Source: Haematobia irritans
Lineage: Eukaryota; Arthropoda; Insecta; Diptera; Muscidae
NCBI RefSeq assembly: GCF_050003625.1
Contig: NC_134400.1
Span: 47,853,096 to 47,917,095, forward strand
Direction of reading: 5' to 3'
Length of the DNA: 64,000 nucleotides
Every line of letters starts with the position of its first letter. The stretch's first letter is position 1. Under the pieces are notes generated by a model. The model was not told the origin of the DNA. It searched no databases and worked only from the letters and a program-made list of their open reading frames with translations. The translations under genes were made by a program, and so were the position numbers. Positions 43,555-54,357 of this stretch are shown in pieces.

Positions 43555-43737
43555 ATTTCTGAGGGTTTCAAAACTTCTCTAAGTGGTTTCACTGGCTATA
43601 AAAAGGAGGTCCCTTGTCATTGAGCTTAACATGGAATCGGGCAGCACTCAGTGATAAGAGAGAAGTTCACCAATGTGGTATCACAATGGACTGAAGAGTC
43701 TAAGTGAGCCTGATACATCGGGCTGCCACCTAACCTA
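43555..43737 (+). mobile_element. 5'-truncated SINE inside LINE copy 2
   Basis: TTTCTGAGGGTTTCAAAAC, GGCTATAAAAAGGAGGTCCC, ATGGAATCGGGCAGCACTCA and the tail GGCTGCCACCTAACCTAAC match the SINE at 26196 from the middle on. The tRNA-like head is missing. It interrupts the RT region exactly between sequences that are contiguous in copy 1 (about 28725-28745). Loss of the 5' end fits target-primed insertion by LINE machinery. Confidence 0.8.
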
Positions 43738-44224
43738 ACTATCACCGTCAACCAAGGGATAATTCTGTCAGTCACTCCTTGTAACTCCGCCGGAGCAATT
43801 CCATCAGGTCCGGGGGATTTTAATGACCCATAGCTATTTAACGCCCATTTTATTCGAGATTCCGATACAATTTCCTCGATAGGAAAAGACCGCTGAGCCA
43901 CTGTAGCACCACCTGAACATGGTCCAACCGTCTGATTTCCAGGAAAATGTGTGTCCAATAATACCTCCAGCGTCTCCTCACTGGACGTTGTCCAATTGCC
44001 CTCCGATGTTTTAATAAAACCTGGAGCGGAGTTGGTGGATGCTAGTACCTTCCGTAGCCTGGAAGCCTCGGACGTATTCTCAATACTGCTGCAGTAAACA
44101 TTCCAAGAGTTATGCTGAGCCTTTCTCAGTTCTCGCTTGTGTCCTCTCAGATTCTTCTTGTCAGCGTCCCAATCCTCATAGTACTTAACTCCGTAGACCA
44201 CCATGGTGGTCGATTTTTCAAAAC

Positions 44225-45330
44225 TTGCCACTCAGATATCTTATTATTCAGTTCCGGAGAGGTCAATGTGACGTCCAACACCTCTTGCCTGTTTTTGGTG
44301 ACGAAGGTTGGTGCATCTCCCTTATTGCAAACTACCAGGTTAGTACGCAAAATAAACTCTATTAGCGACTCTCCCCTTGTATTAGTATCACTACTTCCCC
44401 AAATACTATGGTGTGCATTTGCATCGCATCCCATAATGAGTTTTGTCTTTGTTTTCAGTGACTCCTCAACTAAGGTCTTAACGGCACGTTGAGGCATCTC
44501 CCTATCGTGACCTATGTAGATCGAAGATATCCAGTATTTGCATTTGGATATCTCTAGACCAGAGAATGAAGCCGACCCATTTTTGCCGGCGGCGGCTGAC
44601 ACAAATTTTTTGCCTCCGGCGGCGGCGGCTTGATGGCTAAGCCGATATAAATTCGTCTATTCGGCGGCGGACAATTATCCATTATAAAATCGATTTGAGG
44701 TAATCCGAATGGTAATGAGATTAGTTGTACAACCAAACTTACAATCAAATTTTCATTTCATTTACATTTTCTGAGCTAAATGGTTGCAAAGCTATTATAG
44801 AAACATGATACTGATGGATTTTGGTTTGAAAGTTAAACATTTTAACAAAAAATACAACAATTATTAATAAATTTTTCTGATTTAAATCAATATTTTTGAT
44901 TACTTGGCGGCTAATTATGAGTCGAGATGAGTCGATATATTCGGCGGCGGCTTCGGCTGGAAGAAACTGGTCGGCGGCGGCTAAAATCGGCGGCGCGACT
45001 CGGCGGCTTCATTCTCTGCTCTAGACTGGCTACGACAGTGTCTGCATTGCGTAATGAAGGAAGTGGTAACAAGTTTAGTTCGTTCTTAGCAATTATACAT
45101 GCTCCATTTTTATCTTAACCGGTATTATGCAAAAGTTTGAAACCCGGAGTGCTTAATTCACAGGTCTTATTCTTATATATGTATGATTCTTGAATAAGAA
45201 CTATATCTATGTCTCCTTTCATCAGGAGAACTTTTAAGGCAGCACAAGCGGCCTTAAAATGGTGAAGATTTATCTGGAGGAACCGTAGAACCATTTCAAC
45301 AAATTTTCAACCACCGTCACATCAGCCGCT
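44225..45330 (-). pseudogene. LINE endonuclease domain, copy 2
   Basis: Minus-strand frames encode IDIVLIQE near 45200, then, after the hAT-type insert (44560-45018), YIGHDREMPQRAVKTLVEES, KLIMGCDANAHHSIWGSSDT and DAPTFVTKNRQEVLDVTLTS. These are the E and D-N-H motifs of the APE-type endonuclease. VTLTSPELNNKISEWQVL ends at 44225 and joins abruptly to STTMVVYGVKYYEDWDADKK, so the SDH block present in copy 1 is deleted here. Confidence 0.78.
44560..45018. mobile_element. hAT-type MITE with GGCGGCGG repeats
   Basis: The 459-bp element has inverted ends CAGAGAATGAAGCCG (44560-44574) and CGGCTTCATTCTCTG (45004-45018) and an exact 8-bp duplication CTCTAGAC (44552-44559, 45019-45026). Both subterminal regions are packed with GGCGGCGG words, while the middle is AT-rich. 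CAGAGAA ends and the 8-bp duplication place it in the hAT superfamily. The contrast in base composition with the rest of the window is striking. Confidence 0.9.
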
Positions 45331-45429
45331 TCAGTTGAGTCATCAAGGGCTTCCTCTTCACAGATCTCGTTGACTCTCGCAACAATCCGCGGTTCAGCTT
45401 TGGTGATGTTTGAGCCTGTCGGAACTTAC

Positions 45430-46057
45430 AGCATACGATGTTCGTCAATGTCTGCGGTTTTTATGTCTCCTTCGGCTTCGCAAGACTTTTCTTCTTCTGA
45501 CTCTACCGCAGGCTTGTTCGTTTCGGAATACTTTGGCTGATCGCTTTTGTATACCTTCATATGGATATCGTGAAAGCCATAACTTACACGTACTTGGGTC
45601 CGGGCTAGATGAGGTAGCGACTCAACGTTCAATATAAACACCACATGTCATCTTGGTCCATCCACCTCATCCAAACGACCAACCTTCCAATCGGCGGTTG
45701 GAAGATCTGGGTTACATTCCTTTAGTCTGTTTAGTATTGACTCAGGATCAGGAGTTGCAGGTATCCATGCATGTGCTCTAAGTTCAGCCGGTATGTCTTT
45801 TCTATCGACTAACTCCAAAGCGGCTCCTTCCCAAACTTCACCAAAGCAGCTTTAAAGCAATCCATAGCCCTCTGGTCCCCAAATGCTATTAACTTATATC
45901 TTCCTAGATACGATCCAGCATCTTGCCGTCGAAGACTTGGTCCGGGAAACTTTTTTCGCACCTCTGAGTAGACACCAGACATCGCGTTCTCAATTTCCCC
46001 CCATTTTTGCTTTGGAACCATACCGTCCAATGCTCCTTTATTAATGATAGCCATCAC
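45430..46057 (-). pseudogene. LINE ORF1 C-terminal part
   Basis: Minus-strand frames give MVPKQKWGEIENAMSGVYSE, GPSLRRQDAGSYLGRYKLIA and FGDQRAMDCFKAALVKF. In a shifted frame they continue with HAWIPATPDPESILNRLKEC, VFILNVESLPHLARTQVRV and SYGFHDIHMKVYKSD. Its position just upstream of the endonuclease on the same strand makes it the ORF1 (nucleic-acid-binding, gag-like) protein of this LINE. The VPKQKW...RRQDAG...RAM..FK layout is one I associate with LOA-type ORF1, from memory only. The N-terminus is cut off at 46057 where a gypsy fragment begins. Confidence 0.6.
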
Positions 46058-46059
46058 AA

Positions 46060-47055
46060 GGCTATCAATGGGACAGTCTATTTCTGGTCAATGGAACTCT
46101 GTATCATAAATGGGAAAGCGAAGATGGCGAGAGCAACCGAAAATTGATCATAGTACCGGATTCCAAAATAAAGGACGTTTTGACGGAATTCCACAATTGT
46201 CCCAGTGGAGGTCATCTGGGAATAAATAAAACTGGCGAGAAAGTGAAGCAACGATTTTACTGGGTTGGATGCCAGAAATCAATTGCTGAATGGGTGGCCA
46301 ATTGTGAGAAGTGCATGAAGGCGAAAGGTCCAAGACGAAAAAGTAGAGGTCATATGCAAGAGTATAGGCCAGGAGCTCCATTTGAGGGAATAGCAATGGA
46401 CGTGGCAGGCCCTTTCCCAGTAAGTGATTCTGGAAACCGATATGTCCTGGTGGTCATGGACTACTTCAGCAAGTGGATAGAAGTTTATGCCATTCCAAAC
46501 CAGGAGGCGAAGACGATTGTGGATGTAGTCGACAAGAACTGGATATGTCGATACGGTGTGCCGTCCGAGATACACTCAGACGAAAGAAGAAATTTTGAAT
46601 CGTCCATATTCCAAGAGATGTGTGACTCCCTTGGTATCAAGAAACCAAGGACTACGCCATTACATCCACAGTTTGATGGCATGGTAGAAAGGTTTAACCG
46701 CACTCTGGAAGAACATCTTCGAAAGGTGGTAGATAACGGCCAACGGGACTCGGGTGAGCATATACCAAAGTTTTTGCTATCCTATAGATCTGCCATTCAT
46801 GATTCTACTTCACGGACACCGTCCAAGACTCTATTCGGAACGGAATCGAAGTTACCTGGAGATTTGATACTCGGCGAGATATGATCGTGCAGCGAACACT
46901 GAGGGTTTCAAAGAAGGACAACTGGTTCTGCTAATCAACCCGCAACGAAAAAAGGAACTATAAACACAGTGGGAAGGCCCATATAAAGATCGATGATGTG
47001 GCATATCGCATTCAGAAGGATGAATTTGATATTTCTAGACTTAAGTTTATTTAAA
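46060..47055 (+). pseudogene. Ty3/gypsy retrotransposon integrase, fragment
   Basis: An open frame runs from about 46060 to 46884. The N-terminal zinc finger is visible (H..H in FHNCPSGGHLG, then CEKCMKAKG), followed by the core: D in AMDVAGPFP, D in IHSDERRNFESS and E in GMVERFNRTLEEH, a DDE integrase. Integrase inserts the cDNA copy into the genome. The usual SDQGRNFES block reads SDERRNFES and PQSDGMVER reads PQFDGMVER, both mutations. After 46884 there are stops, and the C-terminal part (EGQLVLLINPQRKK, then QWEGPYK) is frameshifted. Protease, RT and LTRs are absent. Such a DDE core also occurs in insect endogenous retroviruses, but no envelope sequence is seen. Confidence 0.82.
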
Positions 47056-47181
47056 TTAGTTTCCGTTAATTTAAAATTTCAAATTGTAACGATTAGATTA
47101 CATCATCACATGTCAAAATCATCTCTTTGTTTTCTAGTACTTTCCTAAACATTTTTGTGTTCTTAGTTTCTCAATCGTAGT
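47056..47181. other. Probable gypsy 3' flank
   Basis: AT-rich sequence after the integrase remnant, up to MITE F. It may belong to the 3' untranslated part of the gypsy element. No LTR could be identified. Confidence 0.35.
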
Positions 47182-47274
47182 CAAAGACAATAAACTTGAG
47201 GAAGATACGAAATTGGCTTGCGTCATACCAAATGTTGCATTTACCATGTTAGTTCCATACATGTTTGTAATTTT

Positions 47275-50200
47275 TATACCCTTCACCACTACTGTGGTAC
47301 AGGGTATAATAAGTTTGTGCATATGTATGTAACGCCAAGAAGGAAAAGTCTGAGACCCATCGTTTAGTATACCGATCGTCTTAGAATTAAATTCTGAGTG
47401 GATTTAGCGATGTCCATCTGTCTGTCTGTCCGTCCGTCTGTCTGTCTGTTCATGTATTTTTGTGCGCAAAGTAAAGGTCGCAGTTTAAGTCCGATCGTCT
47501 TCAAATTTGGCATAGGGTCGTTTTTTGGAACAAAGGCAATCGCTATTGATTTTGGAAAAAATCGGTTCAGATTTAGATATAGCTGCCATATATATATTTA
47601 TCCCCGACCTGGTCATATTGGCGGGTTTATCAACCTATGTTCTTCAAATTCAGTACATCCGAATATTTTATGAGTCTCTAAAAACTTTCAAAATATCAGC
47701 CAAACCGGTTCAGATTTAGATATAGCTCCCATATATATCTTTCGTCCATATTAGACTCATATGGCAACAGAGGCCAAAGTTTACTACCGATTTTCGTGAA
47801 ATTTTGCACAGAGAGTGGAGTTGGCATTCTACCAATGCTTGGTAAATCGGTTTCATATTTGATTGAAATCGGTTCATATTTAGATATAGCTCTCATATAT
47901 AGCTTTCGCCCGATTTACCCTCCTATGGCCTCAGAGGTCAATCTTTTTTTCCGATTTATGTGAAATTTTGCACAGGGAGTAGAATTAACATTAAAAATGT
48001 CCACACAGAATTTGGTTGAATTCGGGTCAAATTTAGATATAGCTCCCATATATAGCTTTCGCCCGATTTACACTCCTATGGCCCCAGAGGCCAAAGTTTT
48101 ACCCCGAGTTACGTAAAAGTTTGTACAGGGAGTAAAAGAATATTATAAATATGCACACCGAATTTGGTTGAAATCGGTTCAGATTTAGATATAGCTCCCA
48201 TATATATCTGTCGTCCGATTTACACACCCAGAAAAAGTGCCTTCGAAACTAAAGGAAAAATTTTTCATCAATATAGTTTATCCATTTTATTTCCATTAAG
48301 GTAAATTTTTGTGAGAAATAATAGAATTTACTCGTTTCAGTAAAAAAATCCTATACTCTAAGCAGTTAGGAATAGTTCATTAACTAGAATAAGGCATGGA
48401 ATTTTACTCATACTATTTTCTTCGCTGGGTATAAGAATTTACTACTGAACAAGAAAATTTTATTCACCGATAACAAAGCATTCGTAAAAATAAACAAAAC
48501 CCGAACTAAAACCAAGTTTCCTCAAAATTAGTAAAATTTCTTATAAAATGATAATTGCGACTTCCTTTAAATAGAAAGTTTTTCATACATACGAACAACA
48601 CTTGGCATAGAAAAATATTTTAGTTCATTCGTACTAAGAAGTATGCAATCCAATCAAAACTTAAGGAAACACACTTGTTAGAATATAGGAAATTTTCCTA
48701 TATTTCTATTGTCTACCTGTAATCGATACCTGTCATCGCAATCGATGTGTTTGCGGGTGGGTGTAATCGATATGTTTGCGCGTGGGTTGTTTTTTTAGTT
48801 GGAATCGCGTTGTTGTGGTATACGGAAAGATTGTTAAAAAATAATATTGTAAAATAATATAATAAATAACAAATAAAATATATAAAATATTTATTATTTT
48901 AAATTAGTGAGAAAAATTTTCGTTTTTTGAAAATAAATCTATCAATGTTCGTGATGGTATATAAAGAAAGAAAACACCAGCAGAATAACAACCCTTTCAT
49001 TTGTCTTCATTTTGGAATCTTCAATTATCAGGTAATATTCAGTGACGCTAACCTTTTGTAACAAAAATGGTTTATGATTTTTTATATTTGTAGGTATTGA
49101 AATTGTAAAAGGAGGACAAAATCGTTAGGCAGCAACTTATTAAAAGTGAAAAGTACAAGAAGAAGAAAAAGTGCGTTTTACAGTTGATAATATCACATGG
49201 TAATTGGAAACAGCGGAATAATAAATTAATATTTCAAGGAGATTCGATGCTGTTGATTCTTAATAAATATATTCAATATATTAATAAAACATGTCTTTTA
49301 TTGAAGATAAAATTGCTTATATAAATAAATAAAATTGTATTTAAAAACGAAGGTAAGCAGTTCTAATGATGAAGTAAAAGTTTTACCACAAATGTGTAAG
49401 ATTTGTCCAAATGAATGAAAAAATTTCAATAAAATCATTCCATATATGAATTCAAATCAGTTAAATTTTTTCATTCTGTAGTATAGTGGTATATAAATAT
49501 AGGAAAATGTTAACTAATATATGGAATGCATTATTCATAATTTCTACGAAAATCACATCGTTCAAACAAATAAAAATGTCTTTGGCGCTATACGAAGTTC
49601 AACTTTCTTCACAATGAGTTCATTTTAACTTAAATAAGGGGTCACTTTTTTCTGGGTGCAGAGGTCAAAATTTCACGTCGATTTACTTGAAGTTTTGTAC
49701 AGAGAGTAGGACTAACATTCTTGCAACACATGCCAAATTTGGTTGAAATCGGTTCAGATTTAGATATAACTCCCATATATATATCTCGCCCGATTTAGAT
49801 TGATATGACCACGGTGGCCAAAGTTTCATTTCGAAAATTTTGAAGTTTTGCACTGAGCGTTCAATTAAAATGTTAGCAATGTGTGCCAAATTTTATCAAA
49901 GTCGGCTCAGAATTAGGCAAAGCCCCAATATATATGTTCTTCCGATTTTAGCAAATATGGCCAAAATACCCACATGTTCCTTGTAAAATCGTCACTGTTA
50001 AGTCGAAAACTTGCAAAAATGATTCAAATTTACCTATACTCTAATTAGTATATATCGACCTATAAATCATAAATGCAGATTTGCTAAACTTTATGCAATT
50101 CAAAAATATTTCCGATATTTTTTACTAACATTGTGGTCCGTCCCGGTCATCAACCAATTTTAATTTTAAGTCCAGACATTTTGTGAAAGTTTAAAAAAAT

Positions 50201-50611
50201 TTGTCTAAATCGGTTCATATTTAAATATTTGTATATGGGAATATAAACCTTTATATAGTTCCTAACAAATTTGAAGGTGTTAAGATGGTATCAAAAATAT
50301 TGATATACATAGTGGTGAAGGGTATAATATAGTCGGCTCCGCCCGACTTTAGACTTTACTTACTCATTTTGTACTAACATTGTTGTTTTATCCCAGGGCG
50401 TTATCCGATTTAAATTTTAATTCTAGAGATTTTTTAGAAATACAAACAATTTTCTCTATTTAAAGTATTTGTATCTGGAAACACAAACCTTTATACAGCT
50501 CCCAGCAAATTTGAAGTAGTTGAGATGGTAACACAAATGTTTGTGTACATAATGGTGAAGGGTATATTATAGTCGGCCCCGCCCGACTTTAGACTTTACT
50601 TACTTGTTTTT
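47275..50611 (+). repeat. Family B element B5 with doubled 3' end
   Basis: Start TATACCCTTCACCACTACTG, GTCTGTCTGTCCGTCCGTCTG microsatellite (about 47420-47450) and modules to 48224, then again from 49659. The 3' terminal block with hairpin GTCGG..CGCCCGAC occurs twice, at about 50331-50350 and 50572-50590, spaced about 240 bp, as in the 248-bp repeats of B3. Element X (48225-49658) is inserted in a module. Confidence 0.78.
48225..49658. mobile_element. 1.43-kb element X, copy 2
   Basis: CACCCAGAAAAAGTGCC at the left, CACTTTTTTCTGGGTG at the right, nearly identical to 8980-10415 over the full length. The flanking dinucleotides here read CA/CA rather than TA/TA, so the target duplication is altered or was lost with part of the B module. 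The 62-bp intron-like segment is kept (49032-49093). Confidence 0.82.
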
Positions 50612-50852
50612 AAATTAAAAACTTAATTTTCTTAATGAAACAATGTTAAATTTCAACGACAAAAAAATTACATTTCCCCGTTTAAGGAAATTTATTTCGC
50701 GCACTTAATTTCTTTTTATTTGCATTTTAATGCTATGTCAATACTTGTCGTATACGCGTTAGGTTCGAGTATGAAACTAAAATGATAAATGGTTTGATCT
50801 CCTCAGTAGCCAATTTCCTATCTTCCTAGAGTTTATTGTCCTTGGTTGTAGT

Positions 50853-51155
50853 CAGGGCTGTGGAGCCGGAGTCGTAGTCTTGGAGTCGGAGTCTGAAGAT
50901 TTTGTTGGAGTCGGAGTCGTAAAAATTTTGCTCGACTCCGACTCCGGCTAAACTAAATTTTTAAAACACTTCATATTTTTGTAACTAAGCAAGTTTTTAC
51001 GCAAATTAGTTTCCATTGCGTTATTCATTCGATCAATGTACAGCATGATTGTAAATGAAAATCAACTTCCAATTACGGCTATCTTTTTATGTTTCCTAGA
51101 AAGTTAGACTAGCAGATGGGCTGGATCGATCCATTATTAAAATATCAATTTATTT
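50853..51155. mobile_element. hAT-type MITE fragment (CAGGGCTGTGGAG end)
   Basis: CAGGGCTGTGGAGCCGGAG start, repeated GGAGTCGGAGTC and CTCGACTCCGACTCCGGC, then an AT-rich body similar to 5926-6205 (AAAACACTTCATATTTTTG, ATGGGCTGGATCGATCCATT). A right end could not be fixed. CGGAGTCGACTCCGGAG at about 53200 may be a displaced piece of it. Confidence 0.55.
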
Positions 51156-51234
51156 GAAATATTTCGAACAATCGAAATTATTATTTTTTAAATTTTATTT
51201 TAAGGCCTATACATATGTGGAATATTGAAAGAAA

Positions 51235-52015
51235 AATTTTTCAAAGTTGTTTTTTATAGAAAAATTTGTCAAAATGTTATTTCTATAGCAAATTTTATCA
51301 AAATTTTATTTCTATAAAAAATTTATTCAAAATTTTATTACTATAGAAATATACATATTTTAGTCAAAATTTTATTTCTATAGAAAATTGAGTCAAAATT
51401 TTGTTTCTATAGAATATTTTGCAAAATTTTATTTCTATAGAAATTTTTGCAAAATTTTGTTTGTTACAAAATTTTTTTTCAAAATTTTATTTCTATAAAA
51501 ATTTAAGTCAAAATTTCATTTCTATAGAAAATGTTGCCAAAATTTTATAGTAATACATTTTTTATTAGAAAATTTAGTCAAAATTTTATTTCTATAGAAA
51601 ATTTTGCCAAAATTTTATAGCAATAGATTTTTTTATTAGAAAATTTGGTCAAAATTTTATCTCTATAGAAAATTTTGTCAAAATTTTATTTCTATAGAAA
51701 ATTTAGTCAAAATTTTGTTTCTGTAGAATATTTTGCAGAATTTTATTTACTACACAAAAAATTTTCTAAAATTGTATTTTTATTGATAATTTTTTCAAAA
51801 ATTTATTTCTATAAGAAAAAATTGTCAAATTTTATTTCCATAGCTAATTTTCTCAAAATTTTTTTCTTACTGATGCTCTGATACTCACTGCTATAAAAAA
51901 TGTTTTCAAAATTTTATTACTATAGAAATATTTTTTTCTATATAAAATTTAGTCAAAATTTTGTTTCTGTAGAAAATTTAGTCAAAATTTTGTTTCTATA
52001 GAAAATTATAAATAT
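51235..52015. repeat. Large 29-bp AT minisatellite
   Basis: Variants of TCAAAATTTTATTTCTATAG plus AAAATTTTG are repeated about 25 times with indels and longer variants. Unlike the others it is not within a recognisable A element. The modules and A termini are missing, so it is either the relic of an A copy or an independent expansion. Confidence 0.8.
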
Positions 52016-52340
52016 TTCCCAAATATTGCGATTTTATTAAAATGTAGATCTAAATACAGAGTTGTGCAGAGTATATTATAATCGGCCCGCCCGACTTTAG
52101 ACTTTCCTTGCATTTTTATTTTTTGTTAAAATTGTGTTACGTCCCATAACGTTAGATTTAAATTTTAAGTACATGGGTTTTTAGAAGTATATACAATTTT
52201 ACCTAAATCGATTCAGATTCAAATTCAGGCATATGGGAATATAAACCTTTATATAGTTCGCATCAAATTTAAAGGATTTGAGATAGTATCAATAATTTTG
52301 GTCCACAAATACATATACTGTTGGTATCTTCTCATATTAT
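52016..52340 (+). repeat. Family B 3' fragments
   Basis: GAGTATATTATAATCGGCCC and GCCCGACTTTAGACTTTCC form a B 3' end at about 52068-52110. A further B 3' segment (GTTACGTCCCATAACGTTAG, GGAATATAAACCTTTATATAG) follows without a hairpin, up to the TA repeat. Confidence 0.6.
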
Positions 52341-52358
52341 GATGGGTATTTATAACAT

Positions 52359-52885
<527 letters not shown>

Positions 52886-53452
52886 AGATTATGATCAAAA
52901 ACAACAACATAACAAACAAACATAAAAAAGCGGTTATGAAGTTAAAAATAACAAAGGAAACAAAATATTTACATATGTAAATAGTGGCAGATAATGTAGA
53001 AAAACATTGGTGTCTAAGCTAGGGTTAAACATTGCCCTAAATTTGAAATATAGAGTTCAATTGGCATCTAATGTGAAATTAAGACCTTTTTTTTGCACAC
53101 ATAAATAAATACGATACTTTATATCGATCCACTTACGGTACCCCCACAATAAAACTACAAATTAGTGGTATTAAAATGAGATTTAGTTATATTACCCGGA
53201 GTCGACTCCGGAGACGGATCGGAATGCCAATTCGCATTTTTTAGTTTTAACCATTAACAAGGCCGTTCAAATTTTTGCTTTCCTATGATGTTTTCTTCTA
53301 TTTTTGTCCATTCGTTGTAAGGAGTCGAATATATACATTATTTGGTCTCTGGTAAAAATTTTAATGCGTTCCAAACAGAACGCTAAAGGTAGTATAGCAC
53401 CCTTCTTATGGTGGTGGGTATGGAAACAACTAAAATACAAACTATAAACTTT

Positions 53453-53576
53453 ATTGGCTTCCAGCAGCAAATTCTCTAAGTGGATTTGCACTAACTGGTC
53501 CCTGGATATTTCTGATGTTGCCCATGGCATAGATACCCGCGCTTGTGCCATTTACACGAGTAACATATAATGTTGC
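53453..53576 (-). CDS. Possible terminal exon of an unknown host gene
   Basis: On the minus strand a pyrimidine-containing stretch and ...GGGGTACAG is followed by an open frame ATLYVTRVNGTSAGIYAMGN then IRNIQGPVSANPLREFAAGS, Q and a stop at CAATAAAG, which overlaps an AATAAA signal. Codon use and GC content look more gene-like than the surroundings, and no repeat elsewhere in the window matches. I do not recognise the protein and no partner exon was found on this strand. It could be the last exon of a host gene, an isolated exon relic, or chance. Confidence 0.3.
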
Positions 53577-54355
53577 CTGTACCCCAATCCAATTCAAATT
53601 CAAAAGAAAATTCTTGGAAAATTTGATGGGACACATATTGGAAAACGCCTATGTCTATTATCTCCTAAATGAAAAGTACATTTTCGTAATTCTATACCAT
53701 CAACTGAAACTAGTCAGAAGCAGTCGGTTATATTCCCATGAAAAAAAAAAACAAGAAATTTGTGTATGTGGGAGTAGAACCAAATGGATTTTTGCCATTA
53801 ATATTTGTTTCAACCAACACTCAAGCAAACGCACATATACACACACACCCCAATACAAGCGCTAAAGCATTGCCATAGATTTGACATGGAATTCATGGAA
53901 AACGCATTAAAAATTCACAACTAACACTAACTCTGCCAATCAGGAGAAAAAAGGATCGGGTAAAAGTTTCAAATTCTAAGTTAAAAGTGTAGTCAGTCCA
54001 TTATCCCTACACCAGAACTTTTATTCTGGCCGAAAGGTAAAATAGAACATAGTCATCATCCACATATTCGCCACTGCCACCCAACCCCCTGGTGGTGAGG
54101 TATCAAATTTCCGATAGTGACAAACTTTATTGAATTGCTGTATGATGCAGAAAAGCAGTCCACGGGTAGGTGGCCACTACAACAATATTCGCTGGAAGCA
54201 CCAGGACCATCAATAATATCGAAGGGTTCATGTACATATGTATGTACGATATGTACCTCAAACAAGGAAAATAAATACACATTCACTGAAAACAAGAAAA
54301 TTATTTTATGGGAAAAGTGAAGAGCTACGTGTAAAAACTGAACTAAATTGTATTC
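53577..54355. other. Low-repeat stretch, no recognised gene
   Basis: Moderately GC-containing sequence unlike the repeats. Open frames on both strands (for example 54117-54320 plus) have no recognisable domain. It may be host sequence near the candidate exon. Confidence 0.35.
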
Positions 54356-54357
54356 TA

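Larger units (their letters stand above)
41590..46057 (-). mobile_element. RNase-H-bearing LINE copy 2, inactive
   Basis: Read on the minus strand: the end of ORF1 (46057-45430), endonuclease (45330-44225, split by a hAT-type MITE), linker and RT start (44231-43741), SINE fragment (43737-43555), RT (43545-42900, with a deletion around 43085), RNase H (42813-42274) and a cysteine/histidine C-terminus (42361-41735). A short 3' region ends ...TAACCTAGCC at about 41595. It has more stops than an active copy could tolerate, but it keeps the 3' end that copy 1 lost. Confidence 0.85.
47182..50844. mobile_element. MITE F copy 2, split by a 3.3-kb family B nest
   Basis: The left end CAAAGACAATAAACTTGAGG is at 47182 and continues to about 47229. 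The right part (ACAAAAAAATTACATTTCCC ... CCTAGAGTTTATTGTCCTTG) runs from about 50640 to 50844. Flanks ATCGTAGT (47174-47181) and GTTGTAGT (50845-50852) are an 8-bp duplication with two changes. The intervening DNA is B5 with element X inside. Compare the intact 272-bp copy at 31035. Confidence 0.75.
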
